Position numbers and translations under genes: made by a program
Part shown: piece by piece, positions 22,112 to 34,600 of the stretch
How the letters are laid out: every line of letters starts with the position of its first letter
Numbering within the stretch: position 1 is the stretch's first letter
NCBI GenBank assembly: GCA_026874595.1
Contig: CM049306.1
Location: forward strand, 59,400,019 to 59,464,018
Origin: Sipunculus nudus
Lineage: Eukaryota; Annelida; Sipuncula; Golfingiida; Sipunculidae
Direction: 5' to 3'
DNA length: 64,000 nt
The notes under the pieces: generated by a model
The model's input: the letters and a program-made list of their open reading frames with translations, nothing else
The model's database searches: none
What the model was told of the DNA's origin: nothing

Positions 22112-22467
22112 GTGAGCATATTAAGATGGCATTTATTATTCTGTATGATTCCTGAGAATTGTTATCAGTGTTTTAATAGAATGGCACGCACAACATGCAT
22201 GTACAGGCAGATTTTAAAGTGCAGACCTTTGGGCACGCACAACACATTTTAAAGAGTTCGCCTTTGTATGGCAACTTTAATAAAAAAAAACAACATTAAA
22301 CAAAATAGTAAAAGTAAATAGATCTGCATTAAAACGACAAGATATTAAAACATATTTTATTTGTTCATAAAATCTTTTAATCAAAATTATATTGTGCTTT
22401 ATTTGGCTTAACGGTTATTAAAGCATATATATATGAGGGCCCTTTGAACAAATTAACACTATAAAGA

Positions 22468-22477
22468 CACACACACA

Positions 22478-22511
<34 letters not shown>

Positions 22512-22574
22512 TATACAGACCTATATCCAAAATATGTATTAATTCCCCGAGAAAAGCTCATGTATATAGCGCCA

Positions 22575-22606
<32 letters not shown>
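22468..22606 (+). repeat. (CA)n(TA)n and (TA)n microsatellites
   Basis: A CA/TA tract at 22468-22511 and a second TA tract at 22579-22606, both inside TRP intron 1. Confidence 0.9.
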
Positions 22607-22611
<5 letters not shown>

Positions 22612-24542
22612 ACAGATATATAAAATAATAGTATATTTTATATTATTATGTTGCAACATATGTAATATTCGTAAATCGAAATTACATACAAATAAAAAAT
22701 AACACCCAGCCTCGGAGGGCTTATGGAGTACCACTTACTATTAACAATGTTAGCAACAACATATATAGTCAGCGTATTTCAAGAGAAATTAACTGTTTAA
22801 CGATTGTCATATGCATGTGCGGCATAAAGTGCAGTTTCATTCACAATATCTGTACTAATTAGCAGATATCGGTGTTTTTTTCATTTGTTGTTATTGTATC
22901 AAAACTTTCAAACAAATGAGATCACAGTATCCTTGATAGCGTTAATTGGAGTCACACGTTGACATATTGTATCGTCTCGTTGGATATTACAGTATCGTCC
23001 ACTTTCTACTTGTAGCGGGTATGTACCCATTCAAAGCCATGCAATAACATGCATATAACTACATTCATACATATAACATTCAGGTTCAAGTATATTTTTA
23101 ACGTCTTGGTAAATATGCAGACGACAGTACATTATCAAAGAACCTCTCTAGTCTGCAATAAAAGCACCCATTAAAACCATCCTGTACAATATCTCCAAGC
23201 TCCTATTCTGTGTATAATATGTGCGTATGTGAGTGTGGACGGCTTTAAATTTTAAAATGACAAGTATGTACATTGAATATGTTACAGAAAGCATGAAATA
23301 TAAACAATATACACGCAGTTTCAAAGGTGGCTGATTATCCATGGTTACTTATAGTTTTTCACACAGTGTGGATGTTGCCATGCTAATGATTGTATCCATC
23401 TTTATGACGCGATGTCCGAATTAAGAAATCAAGTGCCTAATGGCTGCAAGGAGTTTGACACAGTGTCACCATCACGACCATACAATCGTATAGGGATGTT
23501 TTTAATTAGCCGCTAATAAGCCGCCGGTGGGCACCGTGCAGGGAAATGGTGGTTATACAACTGGTATTGAAGGGAATACTTCTAAATGAGAACTCGAGTA
23601 CTGATACTGTAATAATTCTGGCAGCTTTACCTTCAGTTCATAATTATGTACGTGAAACTGTTTTGTTTAAAGTTCTTGTACAAAGGGAAGTATTATAGCA
23701 CCTCTTCACATGCCAGCTTTAAAGTCAACCTATTCTTTTAAGTGAGCATGGTTTGGATATCATCAAAGAGTCATTAAAATTCCCTATGTGGAGGATGTTT
23801 AAATAGTAATGGGTGCTCGAGTCCGAACCGGGTATTACCAACTGAGTACTCGAGTAATAAATTTGCCCATTCAAATTAATGCAAACACTCGTGATTGTAT
23901 ATGAAAAACGAATCTTTGTTGATTGCCGTCATCCTTGTATATATACCCAATGAAAGTTTAAGGGTATGATAGGCAGCCCACGGGCCAACATTCAGTTTCC
24001 TTGACCGCATCTCTCGTTTTTACACTTGTTAAGCTGGAAAATAATGAATTTAGCTCAATAAAAACATTCCAGGATAGAAAAAAAGTCAGTTTGTACAACC
24101 TTTGGGTCCCAATGCCAGCAGTCAAAGTTTCTGTGCTCATGCAATAAAGATATATTCAAAAACTACTGGATGGTTTGAATCATATGCATGGACACTGTTA
24201 AACGTATCCAGATAAGATGGCAGCTAATGCTGCCATTGGAGGAAAACATCAGGAAAGTAGTAAAATAATTTTGAACAGATCATCACATTATAATTCCACG
24301 CCGTATTACTTTTTCCCAACGAATACAATTTTTCGTCAATTTTCACAGAAAAGTGTAATAACTTCCAACTTCACGCTGTGCATGAGGCACATCAGACCGA
24401 GACAAACACCGATGGTGTCGCCATCTATGGATCCACATAGAAAGTACTTCGCAAATGGTCTTGGGCAAATATCATACTGGTATGCAAAAGTGTACCTCCA
24501 TGAATGAGAGGTGTACGCCCTCACACCAGTCCCCGTTTGGTG

Positions 24543-24574
<32 letters not shown>

Positions 24575-24590
24575 CCACACACACACACGA
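24543..24590 (+). repeat. (CA)n microsatellite
   Basis: CA repeat with one interruption, inside TRP intron 1. Confidence 0.95.
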
Positions 24591-24713
24591 TTTGTTTAAA
24601 CTTGGATCAAACATGTAGACAAAACCCGCGCTCGAGAGGTTCCTCTGAGTGACTTTAAGTAGGAGACCACCTCACATATATATACCTATATGATAGAATG
24701 AAAGCTGTAAAGG

Positions 24714-24839
<126 letters not shown>

Positions 24840-25680
24840 CCCTATACCCTATCTGATATATAAACTTCAGGTAATTACGGATCACTAAATGTTGTTAAGT
24901 TTACGACCGGCGACTCACATTTTGCATGAAACCACAAACCAGTACATGTAATAAAGTCTATTTACTGGTCATGCACAGTTTCAAGAAAAGAACCATGGAC
25001 TGAACATCATATATTATGCTTTCGTCAAAAAACTTTCCTATGGGCCTTTCAAAGTATACCTACTCGTGAGGGTAAACATTTAACGTTCCCCTTGTGTATG
25101 CCACTGTTAGTCTACGCATGCAGTGTACTCAATAATACATTGATCCGTCTGGCATGTTTACATGTCTCACGCAGTATAACCAAGCAACGCCCGGCCTGGC
25201 TTTTTCCTTCATTCAATTGTGTCCTCAAGAGCTGAGGGCCGGATTCGCTCAGATGACTGCATGCCATGGTCGAGATTTTGTTCAAGCAGGAGTCGTCAAT
25301 ATATGGCGTTTTGTGTATTAGAAATCGACCCATTCACTGAGGAAAAGTATGGTGCGTCTTAAACAGATCCAAATTCTGATTTGTGCTTTGTAAACTCGTT
25401 TTATTTTATAATACTTGCCTTTTATTCTTTGCAGGTACTGATTTTTTTTTAATCTGATGTAGTGTCAATCAAGCATCCATGACGATGACGATTCGTTCTG
25501 TGATGGTTGTACCACGTATAAGGACGTCAAAATAATCAGTGATCATGAAATCCGATTGTCTGGATAATTATTCAACAGTGTAGATATGGTCAATGTAGAG
25601 TTTTCAAAGTCTTGATATTCAGTGAACCAATCTGAGATCAAATGGATCCTTAATGTATAATTTGTTTATGTTTCTTACAG

Positions 25681-25806
25681 GAGACAATATATGACAAGAA
25701 GGGTAGCAAGGAAAATGGTACAGGGAGTGAAAAAACGGGAGATACAAATGGAACCCCCACACTCAACATGGACGGCGACTTTGTGGCGCTGCAACAGATC
25801 AAAGAT
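25681..25806 (+). CDS. TRP channel, second coding exon
   Basis: Flanked by a good acceptor (tttatgtttcttacag) and a consensus donor (AAAGAT|gtaagt). It is exactly 42 codons, phase 0 on both sides, encoding a polar segment that begins ETIYDKKGSKENG and ends VALQQIKD. It joins in frame to exon 3, which starts with D-M-Q-Q. It is rich in Gly, Asn, Thr and Lys and probably disordered, linking the extreme N terminus to the ankyrin domain. Confidence 0.65.
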
Positions 25807-27192
25807 GTAAGTTAAAATCACACATACACATGCACAAACACAGGGTATTCTCGTTAAGATAATATATAGAGTAATATACATCAGATCACATTAATTTTTA
25901 CGGTTTGCCACTGCTACTATTTTAATTACCTCCTTCTAGTGATTATTTTTTGTATTTCCTCACTGACACGGTATTTACGTAAAGCCAGAACTTAAGCTCG
26001 CGACTGCTTGCTAAACTATCAGTAGTACATAACAGTATAATATCATCATCAGTACAAAGTTTATGGCATTTTATTTCTTGTATATCATGTAATATTGTGC
26101 ATTGTATGTATTCTGTATACTTCTTCAGTTTTAACGCTATATTTTTTAATTTTTATAAAAATGTTTGGTGTATTATAATGATGATGCTTAATGTTTTCTC
26201 TTTTTATTGATGTGAGGGCACAATGTAATTTCCTTGCAAGGAATAAATGAAGTATATCTGATCTTATCTTATGCCAAACACATATAAATATTATCTGAAA
26301 CTACATGCTTCTATACAAAAATACCATGCATATCGTCAGAACGACTGTATACGCACATAACAAAACGGTGATGTACACACACGCTTCTGCTTAACACACA
26401 TAAGAAAATATATGTATACTGGGTATATCTGCATTTATTCTGGCTTAATGGAATCCAAAACAAAATTTACTTACGTCAAAATCTATTAGTATTATCATGA
26501 TAGGCCTACATGTATGTAAAGATACAAAAAAGAAGTAGACGTCACGTGAGGTGGACAAGGTGATGAATCCAAGATGCCCATGCTATGTTTGTTCATATTT
26601 ATCTCTCCTTAAGGCTCTTTAATATCCTCTGTTGCCTATTACAAAGCATTAAGTTTCATATGTTTGTGTTGTAGAGTACTGTATTAAATTTGCTTAAAAG
26701 GAAATCGGTAATTTTTTTAACATGAACATAAGTGCTTTAGTGGTAATGAAAGACCATAACGAAAGTATTATAATTTACGCTGTTTCCTTGTTTTATCCTG
26801 TATATAGATGGTGAATTTTCTGAAAAGCGTATATTCATATATAGTTAATTTCTAATATTTTACTGCTTGCTCGTTTCTTGGAAACTTGGAACACAGTATG
26901 AAATGTCATTTTATCGAAGGAAAGTGTCTCATCAGAGTTTGATAATATTTAGTATTTGTCAGATGCACAAGATGTACTGGTGATAAAATTGGGACCTCTA
27001 CTATCAATATGTGGCGTTGATTGATGAAAGGGTGACAGGTAAAAGAGATTATTAAGAGATGAAAGAAGGAGCACAAAAATGGTAGCACCCTATAAATCAT
27101 CTCTGTTGTTGGAAATACCTTTCAATAGGGCTCTTAAATTCAAAGATACGAAAAATAGTTTTATTTAATTTTCTCATATTTTCACTTTAAAG
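25807..27192 (+). other. TRP gene intron 2
   Basis: From gtaagt at 25807 to ttcactttaaag at 27192. Plain AT-rich sequence with no repeat element recognised. Confidence 0.6.
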
Positions 27193-30100
27193 GATATGCA
27201 ACAGAAGAAAAAACGAGGCGATCACCTAGCCCGGCGAGCAGTCAGTTACTTAACCAAACTTGTGGAATCCGACGCGACAGAAGAGGAACACATAGACGAA
27301 TCTAGCCAGCTGCGAGATACGTTATTCAAAGCCACTCTTTCCGACGATATAAATGCATGCAAGGCGGCTTTTAAAAGAATGCACGAACTTCAAATAACTT
27401 TAGGTGACCCTGACATGCGCGACCCATCTTCCAATGCCACAGCCATGCACTTGGCTCTGGAAAGGAACTGTCCAAAACTCATAGCGTTCTTTCTGAAGTA
27501 TGGGAGTCAAAGTTTGCTCATGGATGAATACAACGTCACCGTAAACGGGATATCCTCAATTAAAAACGCCTTACATATCCTGACAGAAAAAGGAAATGCT
27601 GCCCTGACCAAACAATACCTAGACAAGATTGAAGATGGTGACAGTAAGCATGATTTCCTGAGGAAGACTGTTGTTGTTCAGATCAAAGGGCAGAGACCAC
27701 GTCGTCTTGCGCCAATACACATAGCAGCTCTACTTGGTAATATACCAATGGTGGAGCTTTTTATTCAGCACGGGGTGGATGTAAATTACCAAAATGACAA
27801 GCACGACACTCCTATTTTGTGGGCGACCAGATGGAACCACATAAATCTTGCAGAGAAGCTCATTGTGGAATACAGTGCTGACGTAAACGCTGGGAACGAC
27901 AAAGGGTCAACACCACTCCACTGGGCGGTGCGTTACGGGTATCCAGAACTGACAGAATTACTCATTATGAAAGGCAAGGCCAATGTGTTACATGAAAGGA
28001 AAGTTGGACTGGGGACACCAGTTGTTCTTGCGTCTGCATTAGGTTATGCCGATATCGTAGAAATCCTCATCAAGCATGGTGCCAAGCCTGATGTTATAAT
28101 CAGAGGCGGGACAAATGCGTTGCATCACGCATGCTCAATGGGTCACGTGGATGTTGTCGAGATCTTGCTCGCTCATGACGTAGACATAAACCTGGCTGAC
28201 GAAAACGGTGACACGCCCCTAATTCATGCAGCTCGGGGTGACCACCCAGATGTTGTGGCTCTTTTGGTCCAGGCTGGTGCGGATCTTGAGAAAAAGAACA
28301 AGGAAAATCGATCAGCGTGGAACTTTGCTATGGAAAGCGAAGAAGAAGGACTACTGATGACATTGGTCAACTGTTTCAAAAAACTTCGTAGAATGAGCAG
28401 AGTAAAACTGACATTTAAGCCGAGTCGCACACCTCTGCACATGGCAGCGGCAGCCGGCAAATTGCAAAAGTTGAAAACCTTGCTCAATCTTGGCGTTGAC
28501 CCATCAAGTTGCGATGAAATCGGTAATGCATTCTATCATATTGCTGCAAGGTATAACTATACGGACATCCTTGAAGCGTTGGAAGATAAAATTGATTTTG
28601 ACAGACCCAACGGTCAAGGTGACACATGCCTTCATATTGTCTGCAGACATGGCCATCTTGAGACGATGCGTCTATTGATAAAAAAGACAAAGCTTCACTT
28701 AAAGAATAAAAGTGGAGAGACTGCCCTGCACGTGGCTGTGCGACACGCAGACTGTCACCCTGATCTTATCACAGAGTTAGTTCACACAGTGATTAAGGCC
28801 CACAACTGGTCTCTTGTAAATGAAGTGGATAATGGTGGAAATACGGCACTTCATCTGGCGGCAAAGGCTGGTAACCTTGAAGCGATCACCCAACTTGGAG
28901 ATCTGAATCCCCGCGTTGTAAACAAGGAGGGTGATACTCCAGTCCATGTAGCAGCTAAAAGCAAGGCTCCTGGAGTCCTAGGGGTTATGATCGACGTTTT
29001 CCGGTCTCGTGGCAAACCAGTAGACCTTAAACAGCTCAACAATGCGGGAGAAACACCGCTACACATTTGTGCAAGGGAAGGTCGAGCGCATCGCGTCAGA
29101 GAGCTCATCATTGCAGGCGCTGATCTTGGTAGAAAGGGTAGTCATGGTACCACTGCTTTACATTCCCTTATAATTGCTATGATACGAGACAAAGAAAACA
29201 AAGAGTCGTTTCTAGATGTATTTGACGTCATCTGCGAACATGCGACTACGTGGTGGTGCATTTACCGAGATATAGACCTGCCAGACAGAGAATCCCCTTT
29301 CTATACCCAGCTCATGCGCACGTCTATTTTGAACTTAGTAACAGAACTGCGAAATGATGCAGGACTTTCGGTTCTTGATCTGGCATGTAAACTTGGAGCA
29401 AGGGATTTCATCGAACAGCTGTTCCAACTGACTGATGTATTTGTTTATCATGGGCCTGGTTATGTGGAATATGACGTCACGCACATCATGCCAGAGACAT
29501 CATCTTTGCCCAGGAGTAGATGCGAGAGTAGGGACCATACTACCCTCAGCTTCAACAACTCAAAGATCGGCATCCTCGAACCTGTTGAGCTCCAAGTTTC
29601 ATTCGAAGACCAAATGGAGGAGACAGAAAAACCAGATGAGAAAGGCGTCATATCTCTCCTGGATTACATTACCTTGCTTCAGCCAGTTTATTTGGCTGCT
29701 GATATTTTAGCATTAGCTCCTTTTTACCAGATTGCCAAAAACTACTGGTTGTCTTATCAGTGGATGTATGTTGGATTGATGGTGATACAAATTGTGTACA
29801 TGTCTTGTCTCAGTGTTTATGGCACGTCGTCGCTGATTGTACCAGCTAATTCTACATTGATTGACACCAACTCAAGGGTATCGCCTTTCTTCTTATTTCT
29901 CATCTGGCCTGCGTTTCTTTTGTTGTTTGAAATCTATCTTTTTATCATTAACCTTTATGACCTCTGTCGGAGAAGAAGAACAAAAACCAACACCGAGCAA
30001 GGATCCAAATGGTCGTTTCGCCAACCATTGAAGATTGTCAGGGCGGTCCTTAAAGTCATAGGTTATTACTTGAATGATCTAACCCGTGTAGCCTTTTCGA

Positions 30101-31071
30101 GTTTCGTCATTGCATGGTACTGTCTCTATGTTCTGAATAGACCAAATCAAGAATATATCCTCGCAGTGTCTCTTGTGCTGGGATGGCTCTTAACCATTGT
30201 GTATACCACCGGTTTCCAAACAGTGCATTCGTTCACTTCAATGTTGGGATCTATCATCATTAAAGACATAAGTCGTTTCTTTTTCATTTACATATTTGTC
30301 CTTCTGGCATTTACAATGGCCTTTCATGCCCTCTTCCAAACTGTCGATTCAGTTAGAGTGGAATATTACAATCCCCTGCAAACCATGTTGTTTGTTTTTA
30401 ATCTGATGATAGGCAATGCTGAAACAGATTTCTTTTCTGAATTTGACTCCAGTGGTAAGTCCTCCGTACCGTTACAGGTTCTGTACGTGATATACGCCAT
30501 CCTGGCCACAATAATCCTTCTCAACTTGCTCATCGCCATGATGAATGATTCTTACACTCTGATCCGTGAGCAGGAAGGCACTGCATGGCGGGTAGGCTCG
30601 GTGGCCCTTGCGTTGCGCATGGAGCGTTATTTTCCATTTCTCCCCCGTATGTTTGGCTCATGCTGCAGACGTCATCCCGTGGAGCTTCATGACGGCACGC
30701 GGCGTTGGCGCTTGCGCCTTCCTCTGTCAGATATACGGACAGGAAACTTCCAGCCTAAAACGGAAGTGGAGAAGGCAATCGCACGGTTGGAATCCCGCAT
30801 GAATGAAGTCGGGGTGGCTCAAGGTACACTTGAAACAACCCTGAATACACTTGACTCGCGTTTGCTTGAAATTGAAGATAAACTTCAGGCAGGAAATCGG
30901 GAAAATTCGACAGCGCGGCCCAGCACAGCTCGCGCACGAATAAGCAGGACAGAGGAAATGTCCCGAAACCAGTTAAGACGGCGGCAAGGTCAGTTAAAGA
31001 TGATGGCGCTTCAACTTACTTCAGGTTCTGTTCAGAGCGGAGGAGAAGACAACAGGGGGTTCCAGGGTTAA
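27193..31071 (+). CDS. Ankyrin-rich TRP cation channel, TRPV-related (main exon)
   Basis: One 3.9-kb exon with 1,292 codons. About 18 ankyrin-like repeats run from about residue 80 to 740 of the exon product (APIHIAALLGN, TPLHWAVRYGY, TPLHMAAAAGK and TALHLAAKAGN are clear). A linker YHGPGYVEYDVTHIMP follows, resembling the TRPV pre-S1 region. Membrane segments lie near residues 853 (S1), 898 (S2), 962 (S3), 986 (S4), 1025 (S5) and 1093 (S6). The pore loop FNLMIGNAETDFF lies near 1065. S4-S5 contains YTTGFQ...IIIKDISRFF, and S6 ends LLNLLIAMMNDSY with a TRP-helix-like EQEGTAWRVGSVALALRMER. All of these are TRPV-like. The tail carries a coiled coil (about 1188-1232) and a basic end. TRPV channels normally have six ankyrin repeats, so this long domain is unusual. 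It is expected to be a plasma-membrane cation channel; the stimulus is unknown. The acceptor at 27192, not the internal ATG at 27196, sets the start. Confidence 0.9.
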   Translation, partial: DMQQKKKRGDHLARRAVSYLTKLVESDATEEEHIDESSQLRDTLFKATLSDDINACKAAFKRMHELQITLGDPDMRDPSSNATAMHLALERNCPKLIAFFLKYGSQSLLMDEYNVTVNGISSIKNALHILTEKGNAALTKQYLDKIEDGDSKHDFLRKTVVVQIKGQRPRRLAPIHIAALLGNIPMVELFIQHGVDVNYQNDKHDTPILWATRWNHINLAEKLIVEYSADVNAGNDKGSTPLHWAVRYGYPELTELLIMKGKANVLHERKVGLGTPVVLASALGYADIVEILIKHGAKPDVIIRGGTNALHHACSMGHVDVVEILLAHDVDINLADENGDTPLIHAARGDHPDVVALLVQAGADLEKKNKENRSAWNFAMESEEEGLLMTLVNCFKKLRRMSRVKLTFKPSRTPLHMAAAAGKLQKLKTLLNLGVDPSSCDEIGNAFYHIAARYNYTDILEALEDKIDFDRPNGQGDTCLHIVCRHGHLETMRLLIKKTKLHLKNKSGETALHVAVRHADCHPDLITELVHTVIKAHNWSLVNEVDNGGNTALHLAAKAGNLEAITQLGDLNPRVVNKEGDTPVHVAAKSKAPGVLGVMIDVFRSRGKPVDLKQLNNAGETPLHICAREGRAHRVRELIIAGADLGRKGSHGTTALHSLIIAMIRDKENKESFLDVFDVICEHATTWWCIYRDIDLPDRESPFYTQLMRTSILNLVTELRNDAGLSVLDLACKLGARDFIEQLFQLTDVFVYHGPGYVEYDVTHIMPETSSLPRSRCESRDHTTLSFNNSKIGILEPVELQVSFEDQMEETEKPDEKGVISLLDYITLLQPVYLAADILALAPFYQIAKNYWLSYQWMYVGLMVIQIVYMSCLSVYGTSSLIVPANSTLIDTNSRVSPFFLFLIWPAFLLLFEIYLFIINLYDLCRRRRTKTNTEQGSKWSFRQPLKIVRAVLKVIGYYLNDLTRVAFSSFVIAWYCLYVLNRPNQEYILAVSLVLGWLLTIVYTTGFQTVHSFTSMLGSIIIKDISRFFFIYIFVLLAFTMAFHALFQTVDSVRVEYYNPLQTMLFVFNLMIGNAETDFFSEFDSSGKSSVPLQVLYVIYAILATIILLNLLIAMMNDSYTLIREQEGTAWRVGSVALALRMERYFPFLPRMFGSCCRRHPVELHDGTRRWRLRLPLSDIRTGNFQPKTEVEKAIARLESRMNEVGVAQGTLETTLNTLDSRLLEIEDKLQAGNRENSTARPSTARARISRTEEMSRNQLRRRQGQLKMMALQLTSGSVQSGGEDNRGFQG

Positions 31072-31640
31072 CCGTATTCATGGGTATACTGTGATGTTAT
31101 GCAACAACTAATAAAGTTAAAATGTTGAAGAAAATTCATCCTGAAGGCAGCGCCATATATAGCCAATACATATTTATACGAGCTTTATATATACATATAA
31201 TTCTTTCTATGTATCGTCTGCATGCAATGAAAGTAAGATTATGTCAAGCGACAAAATAACATTTTTGTGATATGTAGCATAAGAGGAGGTTTATGATGTA
31301 AATGCTTAATTAAGCACAGTATGTAAATCAATTTTAATTATTTATGTGTTCTACATTATATGAATTTATATACAATTATACATACATCAGAGAAGAGAAT
31401 ACAATGTGACAATCAACCAGCAATGTCTGTGATATATATCTCAGGGCATGGATACAAACCAAATGCTTAATAAAATATCTTTTTATATATTATACTTTTT
31501 TAATATTTTTACTTAGTCTTGTATATGGAGAGAAAGAGAGAGAGTGAGGGTTGGGGAAAAACGAATATTCCATTCATCTATCGAACACCATGATATATAA
31601 CTCGGAGTATTGATGCAAAATAAAATATATTTTTTTGTTC
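31072..31640 (+). other. Probable 3' UTR region of the TRP gene
   Basis: AT-rich sequence after the TAA stop. AATAAA hexamers lie at 31110-31115, 31469-31474 and 31619-31624. The last is followed by a T/GT-rich stretch, so alternative polyadenylation is possible. Confidence 0.4.
31110..31115 (+). terminator. Candidate poly(A) signal, TRP gene
   Basis: First AATAAA after the stop codon, only about 40 bp downstream of it. The signals at 31469 and 31619 are alternatives giving longer 3' UTRs. Confidence 0.35.
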
Positions 31641-34600
31641 GGTACAATGTCTCATACATTCATTTTTTTAACTTCATTTTGAGGGATTGCAGATAATTCG
31701 GAAAAAGCACGGACCACTTTATATCTCTTTCAGGATCCTACTTAAACTGTGGTGCATGCTGCACCAAATGACCTGTGCACTGAAATTGTGTTATGATAAA
31801 AGAATTACAAACCGTTTAAGTCTGTTTCTGTTCTGTAGTGCTATTGTGACTGAACATATATCCGTATAATGATACATTCATGCAGTAATAGTTTTCCCCT
31901 CGGTGTTGAAGTGTTCACATGAGTATGATAACAAAGGTATGATTAATACAAGAATTCGAATTCAATTGATTGGACTGCTTAACTTAACTTGAAGATAAAA
32001 GTAATATAATTTAATTACATCACAAGGCATCATTAGCATCTGCTTTCACAGTATAGGTAAACGTAATTGAAAGACTTCCTGATATTAAATTTTAAAAATA
32101 GTACGCATCACATTACACACATTGCAGAAGAGATCAGTTTTACTGGCCACAATAGATCCAGTAATAATCTCATTTCCTGTTTATTTATTTTACCAGGAAA
32201 AGATCTTTTTCTAAAACATGCAGAGTATTATGTACTCTGTGTAAACATATTTATCAAGAATACACATACCGGTATACCGAGTACTGCCAAAATATTCCTC
32301 TAACCTTCAAAACATATAAATATTCTGTTCCAAACAAAATTAATTATAGAAGTCCATTAATTTCAAAAGCATAGTGTATCAAAAAAGTTTGGTTATTCTA
32401 GGTCAACAAAAAGCTGTAATATATGGTAAATCAAGAAATATTTAACAAGATAGAACAGTGAACACATAATGGGAGTCCTTAATTGTTTCAATTAACAATA
32501 TAACCTGCGCATGTGTTCTATGTTTATTTTATTTTTTTTATATATAGGATTGGTCTAGACCTTTTGGTTGCACTGTCTATTGAATGAGGATAGCGGTATC
32601 TATACAATAAGCATAAGTTATTATTAAGCCTTCTGGATTTTAGGTTTTATGGGCACGGGAGTTATCCAGTAGTTATAACCTATTGTTTAGACATTAAGAT
32701 GAATATCTGAGATTCTAACGAGACTTCACCATTATTTCACTGAGCACCGGCGGGGTTCGAACCATGGATCTTAATTCAGCTACGAAGTCTAACACCTCGA
32801 CCGCCAGGCGTCGTCCTACAAATGTTTAAAGGTGCGTACTAGAGTTCCCTAGTGAAACCACTCTGGTCTATAAAGACTCGGTGGTTAGTTAGACTGGTTT
32901 CGTACTGTTTCAGTTCTGTGCGTTGTTCAATACAATCCATGTGCATGTATCTGTTTACTTTGGTACGACCGTGTGACCAGAGGTACGATATTGAACTTTT
33001 AGGTCAGCAAATGTATTCTAAATCTAATTATATTACCATATAACATAATTACCTATGAGAAAAAAATATATATGGATTTTGCAAAAATTGAGCCCAATAT
33101 CTGGAGGAAAAACATTTTATTCTATCTATTTTCCACCAGAAAACATGAGGTTGTGTAATTTGTTCAAAAACTATTGGCATATCTATGAGCACTGTTAACT
33201 CGGCAGTGACATCACACACTGGGAAATCCCCTGTGACTAAAAATTATAGATCTCAATAAAAGCACAGTGTTTCTGCATGCCACTGTCAGTCCCAAATTTT
33301 CAGGAGAGAATCAAAACAACATGCATTACTAGACCTGAGTTGTTAATAAAATTCAGTCCATGATGTCACACGCATGTGTAAGACCCAATCAAATCAGGGC
33401 AAGGTCTGGGATTTGGATGATCACCTGATTGTGTCGGTGACTCAAATATCTATATCTATATCTTATCTAATAATCTAAACGGAATTGGGTCCACTTTTGT
33501 TTTCAATGTTCTCTAAATCCGCGTTGCATAGGACACTGTGTCATACCTCATTTTAAAGGTTATTGTTCCCGCAGTGACCTCGCTGATATGAGAATAAATA
33601 AATTTTAATGTACACATCATTTTGAGTGATTTTTTGTGGTTTCTAAATTGCGTGGAAGCTACCATGCACCGAGAACAACCGAAATGCCTTCGGCAATGAC
33701 CTGATTACCTGCGTACACTAACACCACCGGACACAGAAACCCAAGGGAAGGATTAAGGACTATTGTGTACAGGAAATAACCCCTGCTGTCGGTGACGGAT
33801 TTAAGCATGTTTGGCCTGACATTTGACCGTATCTCTGACCCACGTGCATGGTCAGTAAATGTGAAAACATGTGTCTCGAGATCCCTTAGCACTCAATTCT
33901 TATGTCAGCAAGCACAAATGGTAAATCTTACAATTCATCCAGATAATCCTTTTGCTTAATGTTGAAATGACCGCAACAAGTGTCGCTGCACTATCACCTA
34001 GCATTTACATCTTATATTAACAATTCTGGAAATATCTGTATCGCGCAAACTATACAAGAAAGCGTATCCTTGACATTCATATTGATAGACCGTCTGTTGG
34101 GAGAATGTTACGTTAACAGTTAACAAGGACATTACCCGGCCGACAATCAGGGGAAAACATGCAGTGTATGCTTAATACAGATAATCAGTGCTCCGCCAGT
34201 CAAGCTGTCCATCAAGACTTCACCAATTGAACTTTGTTTCCTTACTTTTAGTAGTTTACCATATATATAGTCCCGACAAAACACATAATTCTTTATTTGA
34301 GTGGTTTCCCACGAACACATCATTTAGTCCCTACAAAACCTAAAAAAAAAGTCCCAAGGTCCGGAAAAGGGGAGTCCAGGCGGGGGATGGGGGTTCACAT
34401 ATTGGTCTGAAACCCTTCACAAAGGATGTGGCGGCTGAAAGGGGGGAGGGCGGACCCCCTTGGTTCCGCTTCTCCAACTAACGATGTATGCATATTCCCG
34501 TTTTTTTTTCTTTAGGAACAGCTTCCTTGCCTTAAAACATACCTTTAATTCATCTTTCATTTCTTCCTTACATCAACCTATCCTCTATATAGGTCTAACA